Positions 12,099 to 23,165 are shown, numbered from the stretch's first letter. The stretch: 64,000 bases of DNA from Microcebus murinus (GCF_040939455.1 NC_134108.1:88828001-88892000), one strand, 5' to 3'. The notes: a model not told the origin generated them from the sequence alone. Program-made: numbers and translations.

Positions 12099-12547
12099 CC
12101 GTGTTTCCCCGAAAATAAGACAGTGTCTTATATTTGTTTTTCCTCAAGAAGATGCCCTAGGGCTTATTTTCAGGGGATGTGTTATTTTTTTAAAGTACGG
12201 TACAACAATCTACATTTATTCAAATATAGTTAAGTCGTCTTCTTCGGGAACATCATCATAACTCTCCAAACCCCGAATTCCATCCTGAATTTCTTGTGAC
12301 TCTATTTACTTTAGAACCATTGGCCCCAATCTCTCATGTTGAGCAATAGAGCTCTCATGGGGCAGATGAGAAGGGCTGTTCATCTTCTTTACCGCTCTGC
12401 CACGAAATGCACGGGTTGTACAGATATGCTACATAGCCACACCCATCACTAGGTCTTATTTTCAGGGTAGGGCTTATATTGTGCAAATGCTTAGAAATCC
12501 TGCTAGGGCTTATTTTATGGGTAGGTCTTATTTTCAGGGAAACACGT
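12099..12547 (+). mobile_element. Tc1/mariner-type MITE, copy 1 (449 bp)
   Basis: Terminal inverted repeats of about 23 bp: left end begins CCGTGTTTCCCCGAAAATAA, and the right end, read inverted, begins ACGTGTTTCCCTGAAAATAA. A TA dinucleotide flanks each side (12097-12098 and 12548-12549), the target-site duplication of Tc1/mariner elements. 'Cttattttcaggg'-type subterminal repeats recur at about 12160, 12451, 12509 and 12526. A second copy lies at 37008-37407 in the opposite orientation. The outer ~95 bp (left) and ~190 bp (right) match it while the centres differ. Confidence 0.88.
12216..12366 (-). pseudogene. Possible transposase C-terminal relic in MITE
   Basis: In the centre of copy 1, the minus strand has a coding-like frame of about 50 codons with one internal stop. 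Its end reads ESYDDVPEEDDLTIFE followed by a TAA, an acidic tail of the sort found at the C-terminus of pogo-like Tc1/mariner transposases. This would place the transposase 3' end next to the terminal repeat, as expected for an internally deleted derivative. Family identity is inference; the similarity rests on composition and position only. Confidence 0.35.
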
Positions 12548-12649
12548 TATTATCACATCTACCAGAACATAGTCAAATGGACACACCTAGATGCAAGAAA
12601 TGCTGGCAAAATGTAGATTTTTTTCCTGGGCTGATCTTTGTCTTTAAAA

Positions 12650-12846
12650 ATTCTATTATTTCAATAAATGCCCAGCATGACCATCCCTCAGATGGTGCAC
12701 ATGTCACTCGTTATGTATGTATATACCCGCTGTACCCCCATAATATGCCGAAATAAAATAAAAAATAAATAAATAAAAAATAAATAAATAAAAATAAAAA
12801 AATAAAATGTCATTGCCTAGCAAAAAAAAAAAAATATTCTATTATT
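12650..12846 (+). mobile_element. L1 3' end with 5' inversion (twin-primed)
   Basis: 11-bp target-site duplication 'attctattatt' (12650-12660, 12836-12846). Inside, 12661-12730 is the L1 3'UTR inverted (complement of the segment near 46462-46560) and 12731-12758 is the L1 3' terminus in forward orientation ('tgtacccccataatatgccg'), followed by an A/T-rich tail, 'tgtcattgcctagc' and 13 A. This is the structure left by twin priming. Confidence 0.88.
12755..12810 (+). repeat. (AAATA)n-like tail expansion
   Basis: Repeating aaata/aaataaata units grown from the L1 A tail. Confidence 0.9.
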
Positions 12847-13084
12847 ACAACCGAAGTAGAGAATGGGAAATGGAGGATGATAGCAGTCTCTATGCCGACA
12901 GCTAATAGACTCCTGAATGAAAGAGAGTCCAAAACACTAAGAAGTACAACACTTGGGATTTCTGAAGCCCTTTTCCCCAAAGAATTCTTTGTTTACATAG
13001 AACTCACTGATAAGAGGAAAGATCAAGTGCTCTTTGTAAGTGCACACAGAGGCCATGTTAAATGATAATGACTGATTGCTGTTA

Positions 13085-13290
13085 TTATGACTATCACTTA
13101 TTGAAAGCTTGTCACACGCCCATCACGTGGTGAATGGTTTTTGTCATTGTTCCATTTAATGCTTACAACAACCCTATTAAATTAGTGCCAAAACTGAGGC
13201 CTCAGGGTGAATAACTTGCTAATAATCAGAGGACATGGAATTGCATCTAAGGTATGTTCAATGCAAGAGCCTGTGCTCTCAACATCACCT
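13085..13290 (+). mobile_element. MIR SINE
   Basis: 'catttaatgcttacaacaac', 'ccaaaactgaggcctcaggg', 'gaataacttgctaataatca' and 'agcctgtgctctcaac' follow MIR order. Confidence 0.85.
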
Positions 13291-13629
13291 GTATATGTGG
13301 CCAACCCAAGATTGGGTTAACAAGTGAAGACATACTTTATGAGACCCAAACTGTCCATTTGTTCAAACAATCATTTTTTTAAAATATTACTTTAAGCCAT
13401 ATCATCTATGAAGTATACTGGCCTCTCGGGATACAAATGGTGAGAAACACAACCATGGAACTTAAAGATTAGTGGGGGTTATTTATCAACTAATCCCAAG
13501 AATAACTGATGACTTCCACAAAAAGAAATTTTCATTGTACCATGAAAGAATAGAATTCAAAGATGTAGCCTAATCTTTTGGACCTGGGAAGGTTTCCCTG
13601 AGATAGAGACATTTAAACTGATATCTGAG

Positions 13630-13943
13630 GGCCGGGTGCGGTGGCTCACGCCTGTAATCCTAGCACTCTGGGAGGCCGAGGTGGGAGGATTGTTCAAGGT
13701 CAGGAGTTCGAAACCAGCCTGAGCAAGAGCACGGCCCTGTCTCTACTAAAAATAGAAAGAAAATTATTTGGCCAACTAAAAATATATAGAAAAAAAAATT
13801 AGCCAGGCATAGTGGCACATGCCTATAGTCCCAGCTACTCGGGAGGCTGACGCAGGAGGATCTCTTGAGCCCAGGAGTTTGAGGTTGCTGTGAGCTAGGC
13901 TGATGCCAAGGCAACAGAGTGAGACTCTGTCTCAAAAAAAAAC
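13630..13943 (+). mobile_element. Older lemur-type Alu
   Basis: Full length, with the linker block in the older 'actaaaaatagaaag' form and a short interrupted A tail. Flanking repeats 'actgatatctgag' and 'actgatatgtgag' differ at one base. Confidence 0.93.
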
Positions 13944-13959
13944 GAAACATACTGATATG

Positions 13960-14600
13960 TGAGAGCTATGAAGGGTAGCAGAGGCTGAAAGCATTCTGGG
14001 TCATAAGTATAGCATATTCAAAGGCCCTGAGGTGGCAGAGCAAATGGCATGACTATGGAACAGAAACAAAACCAGGGTGGTTAGAGTTAAGTGAATGCTG
14101 ACAAAGGTGAGGCTATAGGGAGCTGATTATGAAGGCCATTGGAAAGATTTTAACCTACGAACAACCAGGAAGTGTTTCGACATAAAGTGGTAGGAAGATG
14201 GGAGTAGGAGCCTGACCCAATTTATTTTGCTTTCTCATGAAGAAAGAACTTTATCTTATTCCCCACCATATCCCATCCACATACACAGTAGGCACTGAAA
14301 ATATTTGTGAGGTTAGTTAATACATGGATAGATAATTTTTGAGAATATCATTCTGGGTACAGTGTGGAGAATACTGATTGGAAGGGGAGCAAGAGGGGTC
14401 AAGGGAGGCCATTTAAGCGGCTGTTCCAGAACTAAATAGAAGGACTTGGTGATGGATTGAATATAGCCAGGGAGAGCGGGTGGTATCAGGATAGCTCCTA
14501 GGTTTCTGGCATAAACCACTGGGCAGATGACAGCCCCATTCATTGAGAATGGGAAAGAGGCCAGGTTTGAGGAGGAAGGTCACATCATGTCACCAAAAGT
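13960..14600 (-). mobile_element. L2 LINE, antisense
   Basis: Antisense L2 track: 'caaaggccctgaggtggcag', 'ccattggaaagattttaacc', 'gacttggtgatggattgaat', 'ctcctaggtttctggcataa'. About 14225-14325 looks like a sense L2/MIR 3' tail inserted in it. Confidence 0.75.
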
Positions 14601-15760
14601 AGTTTCTATCTATATAACCACAATCTGTGAATTCTGTCAACAAAGGTAACAGGAAGTAATAAAAAAAAATCCAAATGAGCCCAGACTGCAAATCTGGAGT
14701 GAGAAATAGCCATAGGTCTCCTGAGATCAACCTTGTCCTGTTCCTTCAGTTTAGAGTCATCACTAGAAGTTAAAATAAAACTTCCCTCTAGACACACCCA
14801 ACATTTGTGCAAAGGCGATATAGGGCTCAAATAAATCTGAAAAGTCAGTCTGTGTTGATTGGATATACAAGAAAGGTAAAGTTATTCAAAGTTTTTTGGC
14901 TTGGTGACAGTAGAGGTGGTGTGGGCCGAAAGTATATGTAAGAATTTGGGGCTTTTTCGAAAAAAATAAATCACCACCTAGTAGACTTAGCACTTCACTG
15001 GACTGGTGGCCTTTCTGGGAAACTGCTAAATTACTAGTAGGATTATGGTTAATTATACTCACTCTACCACCACCCATTCCCACCACAATCACAGCTGCCA
15101 AAACCAGAGAATTAACAGAATGACCAAACAGTAAGTTTGAATAATTTATTATATCCCAATGACACTTGGGTTTCATTTGGTCTGAGACACCTTGACTGTC
15201 AGAATTGATAATACAGTCTATTTCAGGGAAGAAAACTTATGACCTAGTAATCCAAGAGGCATAAAATGAACTGCTTTTCATAGGCTGAGAGATTATTTAT
15301 GTACTTTAAAATTCTAAGTCTACAATCCCTATATCCAGAAATTCATCTAAAGTAAAAGATGATGTTAAAATGTCTTTACCACTGGCATCCTGCTTTATCC
15401 TTCTATAGGACAGTAATTTTGCAAAACTAAAATCTCATGGTCTCCCCAAGGTAAGAATGATTGACAACATTTTGCACTGCAGATGGCTGAGCAGATGTGC
15501 ACACAGGTATGATACCTCACCGCAGACATGCAGGCCAATCAGGGAAGAGCTAAGAATTGCACTCTCAAGCAATTATAAACTCTATCCAGGGAGATCAGAG
15601 ATCCAACCGATATAGAATGGTCGCATTTTCAACTATTCTGGAATGCAGAATTAGACCATCTTTGATTCTAATCAGGTATTGCCCACATCTACAATGAATA
15701 TTCCCAACCCTATGAGTTACACAGGGAGCTCTGGTTCAAGAAATCCTTAACTTAAACAAA
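14601..15760. other. Unannotated stretch
   Basis: No gene or recognisable repeat was seen. Short frames only. Confidence 0.4.
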
Positions 15761-15765
15761 GGAGT

Positions 15766-15975
15766 TAAGAGCACAGTCCTAGGAGTCAATCAGACCTGTT
15801 GTTGAATCTCTACTTTGTCTGTGAAAATGTAGGCAAGTTGCTTAACCTCTCTAAGGCTCTGGTACCTCGCCTAGAATACAGTGATATATTGTCTTCTTTG
15901 CAGGAATGCTGTCGGTATACATGAGGCAAAGTTCTAAGCACAGTGTTGGGCATATACCAACAACCAAAAGAGTAT
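15766..15975 (+). mobile_element. MIR SINE
   Basis: 'agttaagagcacagtcctag', 'aagttgcttaacctctctaa', 'ttctaagcacagtgttgggc' in consensus order. Confidence 0.85.
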
Positions 15976-16129
15976 TAGTAATCCTTAGAATTGTGTACAC
16001 CAGTGAACTGAAAATTATGGCACAAAAACACTTCATTCTTTCCCTGGATCAGAATGAATAAGGTGCAGTATGATGATAATGTATAATATAAACCGGCATG
16101 TATAATATAAACCACCAATGTATAATATA

Positions 16130-16780
16130 AACCACTTGGGAATACTATTTAGTAATATTTATAAATTAAAACATTTATATGTATAACCTAGGACTCCACA
16201 GTTCCATTCATGGCAATGTATTCAGTAGAAATTATTATTAATGGGAATATAATTGGAACAGAATTAAAGAAAATAATTTGTATCAAGTAAATTCCTTCCA
16301 TTCTATTCTTAAGAACCCATCTCACAGAAATATTTATACATATACCAAAACAAATCTATCTATGTAGATATATTTTATAGTATTATTTATAATGGTAAAA
16401 ATGAGAAATAACCTGAATGTTATCAATTAGTGAATGGTTAATTAAATGACAGATCCATGAAAATTATCTAAAAGTCAAATAGAATAAGGCAAATCTATAT
16501 GTATTGGTTGTGAAGATATATTATATATATTGTTAAATAAAAAATTGTTAAATAAAAAATATACATAGTGTGATTATTTATGAACAGAATATATAATAGT
16601 TTAAAATCTTTTAAGTATACACATATGCAAATGAAGGGAAAGGGTTGGAAAGTTAGACACAAATGGTTAATAGTGGTTCTCTCTGGGAAGTAGAATTAGA
16701 TGAGGGTAAGACCTGAAAAGGATATTCAGGTTTTATAATGTTTAATTTTAACAACAAAAAGATTTTCATCAATTGCTTGC
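16130..16780 (+). mobile_element. Ancient L1M 3' end and 3'UTR
   Basis: L1M track: 'cctaggactccacagttcca', 'ttatttataatggtaaaaat', then 'tggttaatagtggttctctc tgggaa' of old L1 3'UTRs. Degenerate. Confidence 0.7.
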
Positions 16781-17029
16781 ATACTTTTTAAAAGACTAGT
16801 TTTTGTTCTTACAGGGAGATCCCCAGATGAAGAAGCAGTGAAATTTAAGTATCATTAGAGTTAAAATGAAAGCTGCCTGCTCATGTGAGTGACATAAGAT
16901 TGTGAACACAAGCAACAAGTTTTACTTATAAAAAACACAGTAGGAACAATGGCTCCACCTCTCATCCAAATGGAAAAAGCTCTTCATAGAGAACCAGAAA
17001 CAATTCCAGGTTTTGTGGAGTCTAAAACT

Positions 17030-18038
17030 TATGTAATTCGTTTTTATATATACCTAGGGTAGGATTGCTGAGTTGTAAGCTTACATTTAATTTTATAAGA
17101 AATTGTTAAATTGTTTTTCAGGGTGGGCAAACCATTTTCCATTCCCACCAGTAGTGTATGTTAATTCTGGTTGCTTCACATCCTTGCAAGCAATCAGGAT
17201 TAGGCGTTTTTTAAAAAAATATATAACTCTTGCAATAGGCTACTAACAGTATCATACTGTGGTTATAATTTGCATTTCCTGCTTGCATATTTTATGGGTT
17301 TATTTGCCACATGCAGATTTTCTTCAGTGAAGTATCTGTTCAGATCTTTTGCAAATATTTTTATTAGGTTGGTTGGTTTCTTATTATTAAAGTTATTTCT
17401 ATACTCTGGATACAAGTCCTTCGTTAGAAATGTGATATGAAAATATTTCTCCCAGTCTTTGACTTGTCTTTTTATTCTTTTGTTTCTTTGAAGCAATTTT
17501 TAATTTTGATGAAGTCTAACTCAAAAATTTGTCTTCTATATTTTGTGACCTTTGTGTTATTTCCAAGAAGGTCTTTGTTTGACCCAAAGTCACAAATATT
17601 TCCCCTGTGTTTTCTTCCAGAACTTTTAGTCTTAGGTTTTACATTTAGATCTGTTGTCCATTTCCAGCTAATTTTTGTATGAGGTGTGAAGTAAGTATGG
17701 GTTGGAGTTCATGTTTTACATATGGCTACCCAACTGTTCCAGCAGAATTTGCTGAAAAGATTATCCTATCTACACTGCATTATCACCATGGTGATATGGT
17801 TGAAACTCAGTTCAGTGTATATGTGTGGGCCTATTTATCTAAACTCTCTATTCTGTTCCATTGATCTTTGTGTCTATCTTTTCACCAGTACCACACTATT
17901 TTGATTGATATACTTTTATAGTAAATCTTGAAACACTAAAATCCTGTCCTGGAATCTTCCAAGTTAAAAACATGTTTTAAAAATTCATTTTGGCAATTTT
18001 AGCTCCTTTGTTGTTCCCTATAAATTTAGAATTTCAGT
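17030..18038 (-). mobile_element. Ancient L1 ORF2 fragment, antisense
   Basis: Antisense ORF2 C-terminal half in order: 'ttcccaccagtagtgtatgt', 'gatcttttgcaaatattttt', 'ctcccagtctttgacttgtc', 'gtccatttccagctaatttt', 'ccaactgttccagcagaatt', 'tctattctgttccattgatc', 'cagtaccacactattttgat'. Frame fragments translate to L1 RT-derived peptides with stops. Inactive. Confidence 0.85.
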
Positions 18039-18259
18039 TGTGGGCATACTTAATTAAATGGGAGGAAGAAAGGAAAGGAGGAGCAGAAAGAGGGAGACCA
18101 GGAGGACAGGAGTCAGTGAGAAGACCCCATGGCGTTCAGCTTCAGGCAGAGAACCATTTTCCTGGAGGGATGACTGATAAGACCAACCTAGCATCATTGT
18201 TTCCAGAAGCCTGTATGCTAAGCAAATTAGTAATGTCACGGCTGGCCTATGTACAAACA

Positions 18260-18475
18260 TCCCTTCCTGCTTCTCTGTTTCATCTTGCACTCCTCTCCAT
18301 CTTGCTTTTCCCCTCCACCCACATTGGCTTATTTTCATACACATTAAATAAGGTCATTTGCAACCACCGTTCCTTTTGCTTGAAATGCCCCAGCCCTCAC
18401 CACTTCCAGCACCACTACCCTTAACCTGGCCAATCCTGACATCCTCCAAGACACAGATTAAAACTCTAGGCTGGC
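18260..18475 (+). mobile_element. L2 LINE 3' part
   Basis: 'ttccttttgcttgaaatgcc', 'cctggccaatcctgacatcc', 'tccaagacacagattaaaac' match the L2 3' region. Degenerate. Confidence 0.6.
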
Positions 18476-18477
18476 AG

Positions 18478-19185
18478 GTGGGGAAAGATGACTGACTGGA
18501 GACACTGGTCAGCAGATCATCTCAGAAAAAAGGAAGAGTTTTAGATGAAAAAAAAAAAAAAAGCTCAGATGTAATTCTGGGGGGAAAGTACCAGAACCTA
18601 CTGGACATTCCATGGGAAGAAGTTGCAGAGCAGAACAAAAAGGAGCAAGATATCGGCAGAGATCAACCCCCTAAGAAACTTGGAGTCTCGTGGAAAGGGT
18701 CGGTGGGGGTTTTGTTTCTCCTCCTCTTACACTTCTGGAAGTCAGCAGGTTCCCGAGCTGCTGGAGAGCTTCTCTACCCTCATGAGCCAAAAGCTGCTGC
18801 TGCCAGTGAACTGGGAGCTTCTTGAAAACAAAGCAATGGGCTGCCAGCCCCCTTGGGGTCACTCCCTGTCACCACAGACCCAAGCTCAGGCGGGAGATGC
18901 CATACTGCTCTTCCACACATAGTGTGCCTTTGTCCTCCCCAGGGTGCTTCAGCCTTTTAGTTTTCATGTCACTGGTCCCCACACAAACATTTCCCAACTC
19001 CTGTCCACACACTGCAGTGGCCACAGGGGGCTGGTGGATCCCAGGAAAACTGTTTGATCCCACAACTTGGACATTCCAGGCGGGCTGACTTCCAGGGGGA
19101 GGGACAAAGGGGACCAGAGTGCCAGCTGTCCTCCGTTCAGACTCTTCTCCTCTCTCTCCCCTCCCCCGCCCACTAAAACTCTAAG
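18478..19185 (+). mobile_element. L1 5'UTR-only fragment
   Basis: Begins like a complete L1 5' end ('ggggaaagatgactgactgg') and continues collinearly ('gaagaagttgcagagc', 'gaaacttggagtctcg', 'aactgggagcttcttgaaaa', 'ccacagacccaagctcaggc'). It includes the extra 5'UTR block shared with 9953-10929 and stops at the pyrimidine run 'ctctctcccctcccccgccc'. No A tail or ORF follows, so the remainder was lost. Confidence 0.82.
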
Positions 19186-19290
19186 GGAAAGTCAACCCAC
19201 ATCTCCCCAGAACTAAATTCAGGTCCTTGGTCTATGCTCTCAATAATTACAATATTTAATTGCAATTCATCACATTTGTGGATAATTTTA

Positions 19291-19384
19291 GAGCCTGCTT
19301 CTGGGGTCAGACTGCTCGGGTTTGAATTCTGGCTCTGGAACTTAATAGTTGTGGGCTGAGTTACTGAGGGTAGGCAGTGGCGCC
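19291..19384 (+). mobile_element. MIR SINE fragment
   Basis: 'agcctgcttctggggtcaga', 'tcgggtttgaattctggctc' are the MIR 5' part. Confidence 0.75.
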
Positions 19385-19700
19385 AGATTAACTGGAAAAT
19401 CACAATGATCTGACCCAACGAAAGCTTATTTCTTGCCGGTAAAGTGCACTCTTCAAGAGCGCTGTCGTCAGTGTGGTGGTCCAGCAACCCAGAATGCGTC
19501 CAACTACGGCTCCTCCATCTCTGCATCAAGCGATCACCATCACCAAGAGAAAAGAAGCAAGAGCAGACAGGGACAGGTTCTTTACACGGCCTCTGCCAAA
19601 AGGGATGCACCTCACTTCCGCTCACATTTTATTACTTAGAATTAGTCACATGACTCTTCTGATCATGACAAATGCAGGCCTCTACATGCCTAGGTAGACG
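19385..19700 (+). repeat. Old interspersed repeat, family not named
   Basis: Parallels 11766-12096 in layout and ends '...cacttccgctcacattttat tacttagaattagtcacatg'. Probably the same ancient family. Confidence 0.45.
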
Positions 19701-19734
19701 GGGAGAACCAACTATGGACAAGCATTAGCATGGT

Positions 19735-20392
19735 GAGTTGAAAATGCCCCTCCAAAGTAGCCACATAGAAATCCTTGGAATCGGTGAATGTTACCTTGTG
19801 TGGCCAAAAAGGGGGACTCTTTGATTAAATTAAGGATCTAGAGATGGGCAGATTATACTGGATTATCTGAGTGGGCCCTAAAAGTAATCACATATATCCT
19901 TATAAGAGGGAGATAAAGTAAGATTTTTTTTTAAATTTTTTTTATTTTGGCATATTATGGGGGTACAGATTTTAAGGTTTCAATAAATGCCCATTTCCCC
20001 CCCTCCCCCCAAAAGTCTGAGTCTCCATCATGACCATCCCCCAGATGGTGCACATCTCACTCATTATGTATGTATATACCCGCCCCCCTCCCCCCTCCCA
20101 CCTAAGTAAGATTTTTTTACACACACAAGAGGAAAAGGCAACGTGACCACAGAGACAGAAATAGAGGTGATGTGGCCACAAATCAAGGAATGCCAACAGC
20201 CACCAGAAGCTGGATTGGGTGAGGAACAGATTCCCCCTAAAGCCTCTGGAAGGAGAGTGACCTTGCCGACACCTTGATCTCAGTCCAGTGATATTGATTT
20301 TGAACTTTTGGCCTCTAGAACTGTGACAGCATAAATTTCTGCTGCTTTAAGCCACCAAACTTGAGGTTATTTGTTACAGCAGAATCTAATAC
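19735..20392 (+). mobile_element. MLT1-type solo LTR, interrupted
   Basis: MaLR/ERVL-type LTR track: 'gaatgttaccttgtgtggcc', 'gattatctgagtgggcccta', 'tccttataagagggagataa', 'cagaagctggattgggtgag', 'tgccgacaccttgatctcag', 'ctctagaactgtgacagcat', 'ttaagccaccaaacttgagg', ending 'gcagaatctaatacacc'. A small L1 end (19922-20103) splits it. No internal retroviral genes are present. Confidence 0.85.
19922..20103 (-). mobile_element. 5'-truncated L1 3' end inside MLT1
   Basis: Near-identical, over about 165 bp, to the complement of the 3'UTR end of the L1 at 46438-46610, with poly(T) at left. The flanking repeat 'aagtaagattttttt' occurs on both sides (from 19917 and 20104). Truncation falls just beyond the L1 3'UTR G-tract, seen here as C runs at 20081-20099. 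Confidence 0.93.
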
Positions 20393-20416
20393 ACCTAGAA
20401 ATTTTATAGTAGTGAC

Positions 20417-20560
20417 CATGGCCAACTTACCTAACCTGTCTGTGCTTTAGATGCACGTAACTGTTAAAAAGGGCATATTAATAGCACTTATCACATAAGA
20501 TTGTTAACAGAATTAAATGAGCAAAGTGCTTGGAACAGTGTTTGGCACACAGTAAGCCAA
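20417..20560 (+). mobile_element. MIR SINE 3' part
   Basis: 'gttaacagaattaaatgagc', 'aagtgcttggaacagtgttt ggcacac' match the MIR 3' half. Confidence 0.85.
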
Positions 20561-20566
20561 GGTATC

Positions 20567-20685
20567 CACATATTAAACTTTGGAATCTGTGAGTGTTACC
20601 TTATATAGCAAAAAAAAAAAAGGATGGGATTTTTGTAAGTAGATGTGATTCAATTAAGGATCTTGAGATGGTAATTAATTCAATA
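20567..20685 (+). mobile_element. MLT1-like LTR fragment
   Basis: 'gaatctgtgagtgttacctt', 'agatgtgattcaattaagga tcttgagatgg' repeat the start of the LTR at 19735. Confidence 0.6.
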
Positions 20686-21612
20686 TTTACTAGCCATCAT
20701 CTGTTTTCTTGGCTAGACTCTAAGTCTGATGAGAAAAAATTCTTGTCTGGCTTATGATAGTTCCTGGCTCAAGAGTGAGGCAGAAGTTAAGGTGTGAGAA
20801 GTTAGAAGTTATGCCACTCTGAACAAGGGCAGCCGGCTAACTTGAGTGTCTAAGCTTCTTGTGTATCCAATCCTTCAGATTTCCTTTAGGATGTAACTGG
20901 CCAAGGGCCCAGGACAAAGCCAAGTACATGGGAGAGTCAAGACTCAAGAGTCCCCAGCTGCAGAGACTGGGACTACAGAGGCGAGGAGCCCTGGGTAGGT
21001 TCTTACATCGCAAGATGCCAAGGGGAAAATGGACACTGCTTTCTTCTTCAAAAGAAGGGACATCTTACATTCAACAACTTTAAAAATTATCTATGTATTA
21101 GGTAATCGTACACTTTTAAGTGATTCAGAGACCTGAAGAGATTTAACAAAGCTAGACAGGCATCCTGAGATGAATGCAGATGACATTTAGGAAAGAAGCT
21201 GTAAAGAATGGCACATGAGTCACATAGTTGCAGAGCACAAAATACACCTCAGGTAATTTTACTAGTTTCACCATTTTCTTGTGAGGTTCCCCACAGTGCT
21301 GAGGAATCAACCCCAAGACTAGACACTGCTCCACATTTGGCCAACAACACAAGAGATAGTGCAACAAAGAGACCATCAGAATGGGATGGGGCATCAGCGC
21401 CAAGTCAAGGGATCCACAGCATAAGAGCCTTGTAATGCAGTGGTGGAAATTAATTTAATAAATTTTGGATCATTTTTTTAAATCTTCGTTGCCATTATAG
21501 GTGAAAAGTAAGATTCATTTCAGGGGTCAAAACGCTCATTTTACTTAGTTAAAACGCATGTTACATGAAGAGGATTTATATTAATTATATTTCAAGTGAT
21601 ATATCATCAACT
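20686..21612. other. Unannotated stretch
   Basis: No gene or recognisable repeat was seen. Confidence 0.4.
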
Positions 21613-21629
21613 AAAAAGTAAAACTTGAA

Positions 21630-21871
21630 GCAAGAGCGAGACCCCGTCTCTACTATAAATAGAAAGAAATTAATTGGCCAACTGATATATATATATAAAA
21701 ATTAGCCGGGCATGGTGGCGCATGCCTGTAGTCCCAGCTACTCGGGAGGCTGAGGCAGAAGGATCACTCAAGCCCAGGAGTTTGAGGTTGCTGTGAGCTA
21801 GGCTGACGCCACGGCACTCACTCTAGCCTGGACAACAAAGTGAGACTCTGTCTCAAAAAAAAAAAAAAAAA
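21630..21871 (+). mobile_element. 5'-truncated young lemur-type Alu
   Basis: Starts inside the left monomer ('gcaagagcgagaccccgtct') and keeps the linker block, right arm and ~22-nt A tail. A perfect 17-bp duplication 'aaaaagtaaaacttgaa' (21613-21629, 21872-21888) shows that truncation happened at insertion and not by later deletion. Confidence 0.96.
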
Positions 21872-21924
21872 AAAAAGTAAAACTTGAAATATAAACTCTA
21901 TGCAGTAAGAATATAAGTGACACC

Positions 21925-22015
21925 CAGGTGGCAGGGACAATGTGTCATTCACTCTTACTAATCTAGCAAAGTGCCTCATGTACAGTAAACTCCAACTAAA
22001 AGAAAAGAAGGAAGG
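21925..22015 (+). mobile_element. L2 LINE 3' terminus
   Basis: 'gtggcagggacaatgtgtca', 'gcaaagtgcctcatgtacag taaac' fits the L2 3' end. Confidence 0.55.
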
Positions 22016-22297
22016 TAGGGGGAGGCGGACTGCAAGCTATAATTAATCGGAGAAGACTTCATAGGGCTAATTTAACTCTGCATTTTGTTAATGCATGGCA
22101 AATTCTCACTGATGTTAAGTGCACTTATTCAACAAATATTTACAGAAAAGGGCAAATATTTATGTGTAGAAAGAGTTAACGTAGCAGGCTGGAGACTGCC
22201 AAGCCTTAGAAAATTCTGATTATATGATTGGTCTTTGGCTAGCATCTAGGAAGATGACTGGTAAATATTTCCCTACAATGATATAAAACTTTTCCTA

Positions 22298-22631
22298 GGC
22301 TGGGCGCGGTGGCTCATGCCTGTAATCCTAGCACTCTGGGAGGCCGAGGTGGGCGGATTGCTCCAGGTCAGGAGTTCAAAACCAGCCTGAGCAAGAGCGA
22401 GACACCGTCTCTACTATAAATAGAAAGAAATTAATTGGCCAACTAATATATAGAGAAAAAAAATTAGCTGGGCATAGCGGCGCATGCCTGTAGTCCCAGC
22501 TACTCGGGAGGCTGAGGCAAGAGGATTGCTTGAGCCCAGGAGTTTGAGGTTGCTGTGAGCTAGGCTGACGCCACGGCACTCACTCTAGCCTGGGCAACAA
22601 AGCGAGACTCTGTCTCAAAAAAAAAAAAAAC
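22298..22631 (+). mobile_element. Young lemur-type Alu, full length
   Basis: Complete element with the 'actataaatag' linker form, many intact CpGs and an A tail. Flanks 'aaaacttttccta' and 'aaaactttcccta' differ at one base. Confidence 0.96.
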
Positions 22632-23165
22632 TTTCCCTAAATGAAAAAAGTGATTCATTGTACCTAAACTGTACAAACAGGCTTATACTGTACATTCTCT
22701 TTCCTTCTGGGGATCTGGGATTTCAATTCATGCCTATGTGACCAGCCCCAGTAGCACCGAGTCTCTAATGAGCTTCCTTGGTAGGCAATACTTCCTACTC
22801 ACCAGTAGAAGAATTGAATGCATCCTTGCAACTCCATTGGGGTAGAACTATGGGAAGCTTGTGCTTGATTTCTTCCCAACTTGGCTCCATGTGCCTTTTT
22901 CCTTAGCTAATTTTTATTTGTGTCTTCTCACCATAATAAACATATAATCATACTCATAGGTGAGTATGATTATATGTTGAGTCCTGTGAGCTTTCTAGTG
23001 AATCACTGAACCTAGCAGTGATCTTGGAGACCCCTAACACAGAGCCAGGTACATGATCTAAGTACTAGATTTGCAATATCCATACCTTTTGGGAGTCTGT
23101 AAGACTACTGATAAGAGACTTGAATCAAATGATCATACAACAAAGTAAATTACACCTGCAATAGG
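22632..23165. other. Unannotated stretch with small hairpin
   Basis: No gene was seen. 22938-22976 contains an inverted pair ('aacatataatcatactca' and 'tgagtatgattatatgtt') able to form an 18-bp stem. Confidence 0.6.

Noticed and set aside
16816..16857. Acceptor 'gttcttacag' followed by a 13-codon frame to TAG as a terminal exon
   Set aside because: Too short, no poly(A) signal nearby, and no partner exon; chance level.
19735..20392. Possible complete endogenous retrovirus
   Set aside because: Only LTR-type sequence is present; no gag, pol or env frames adjoin it.
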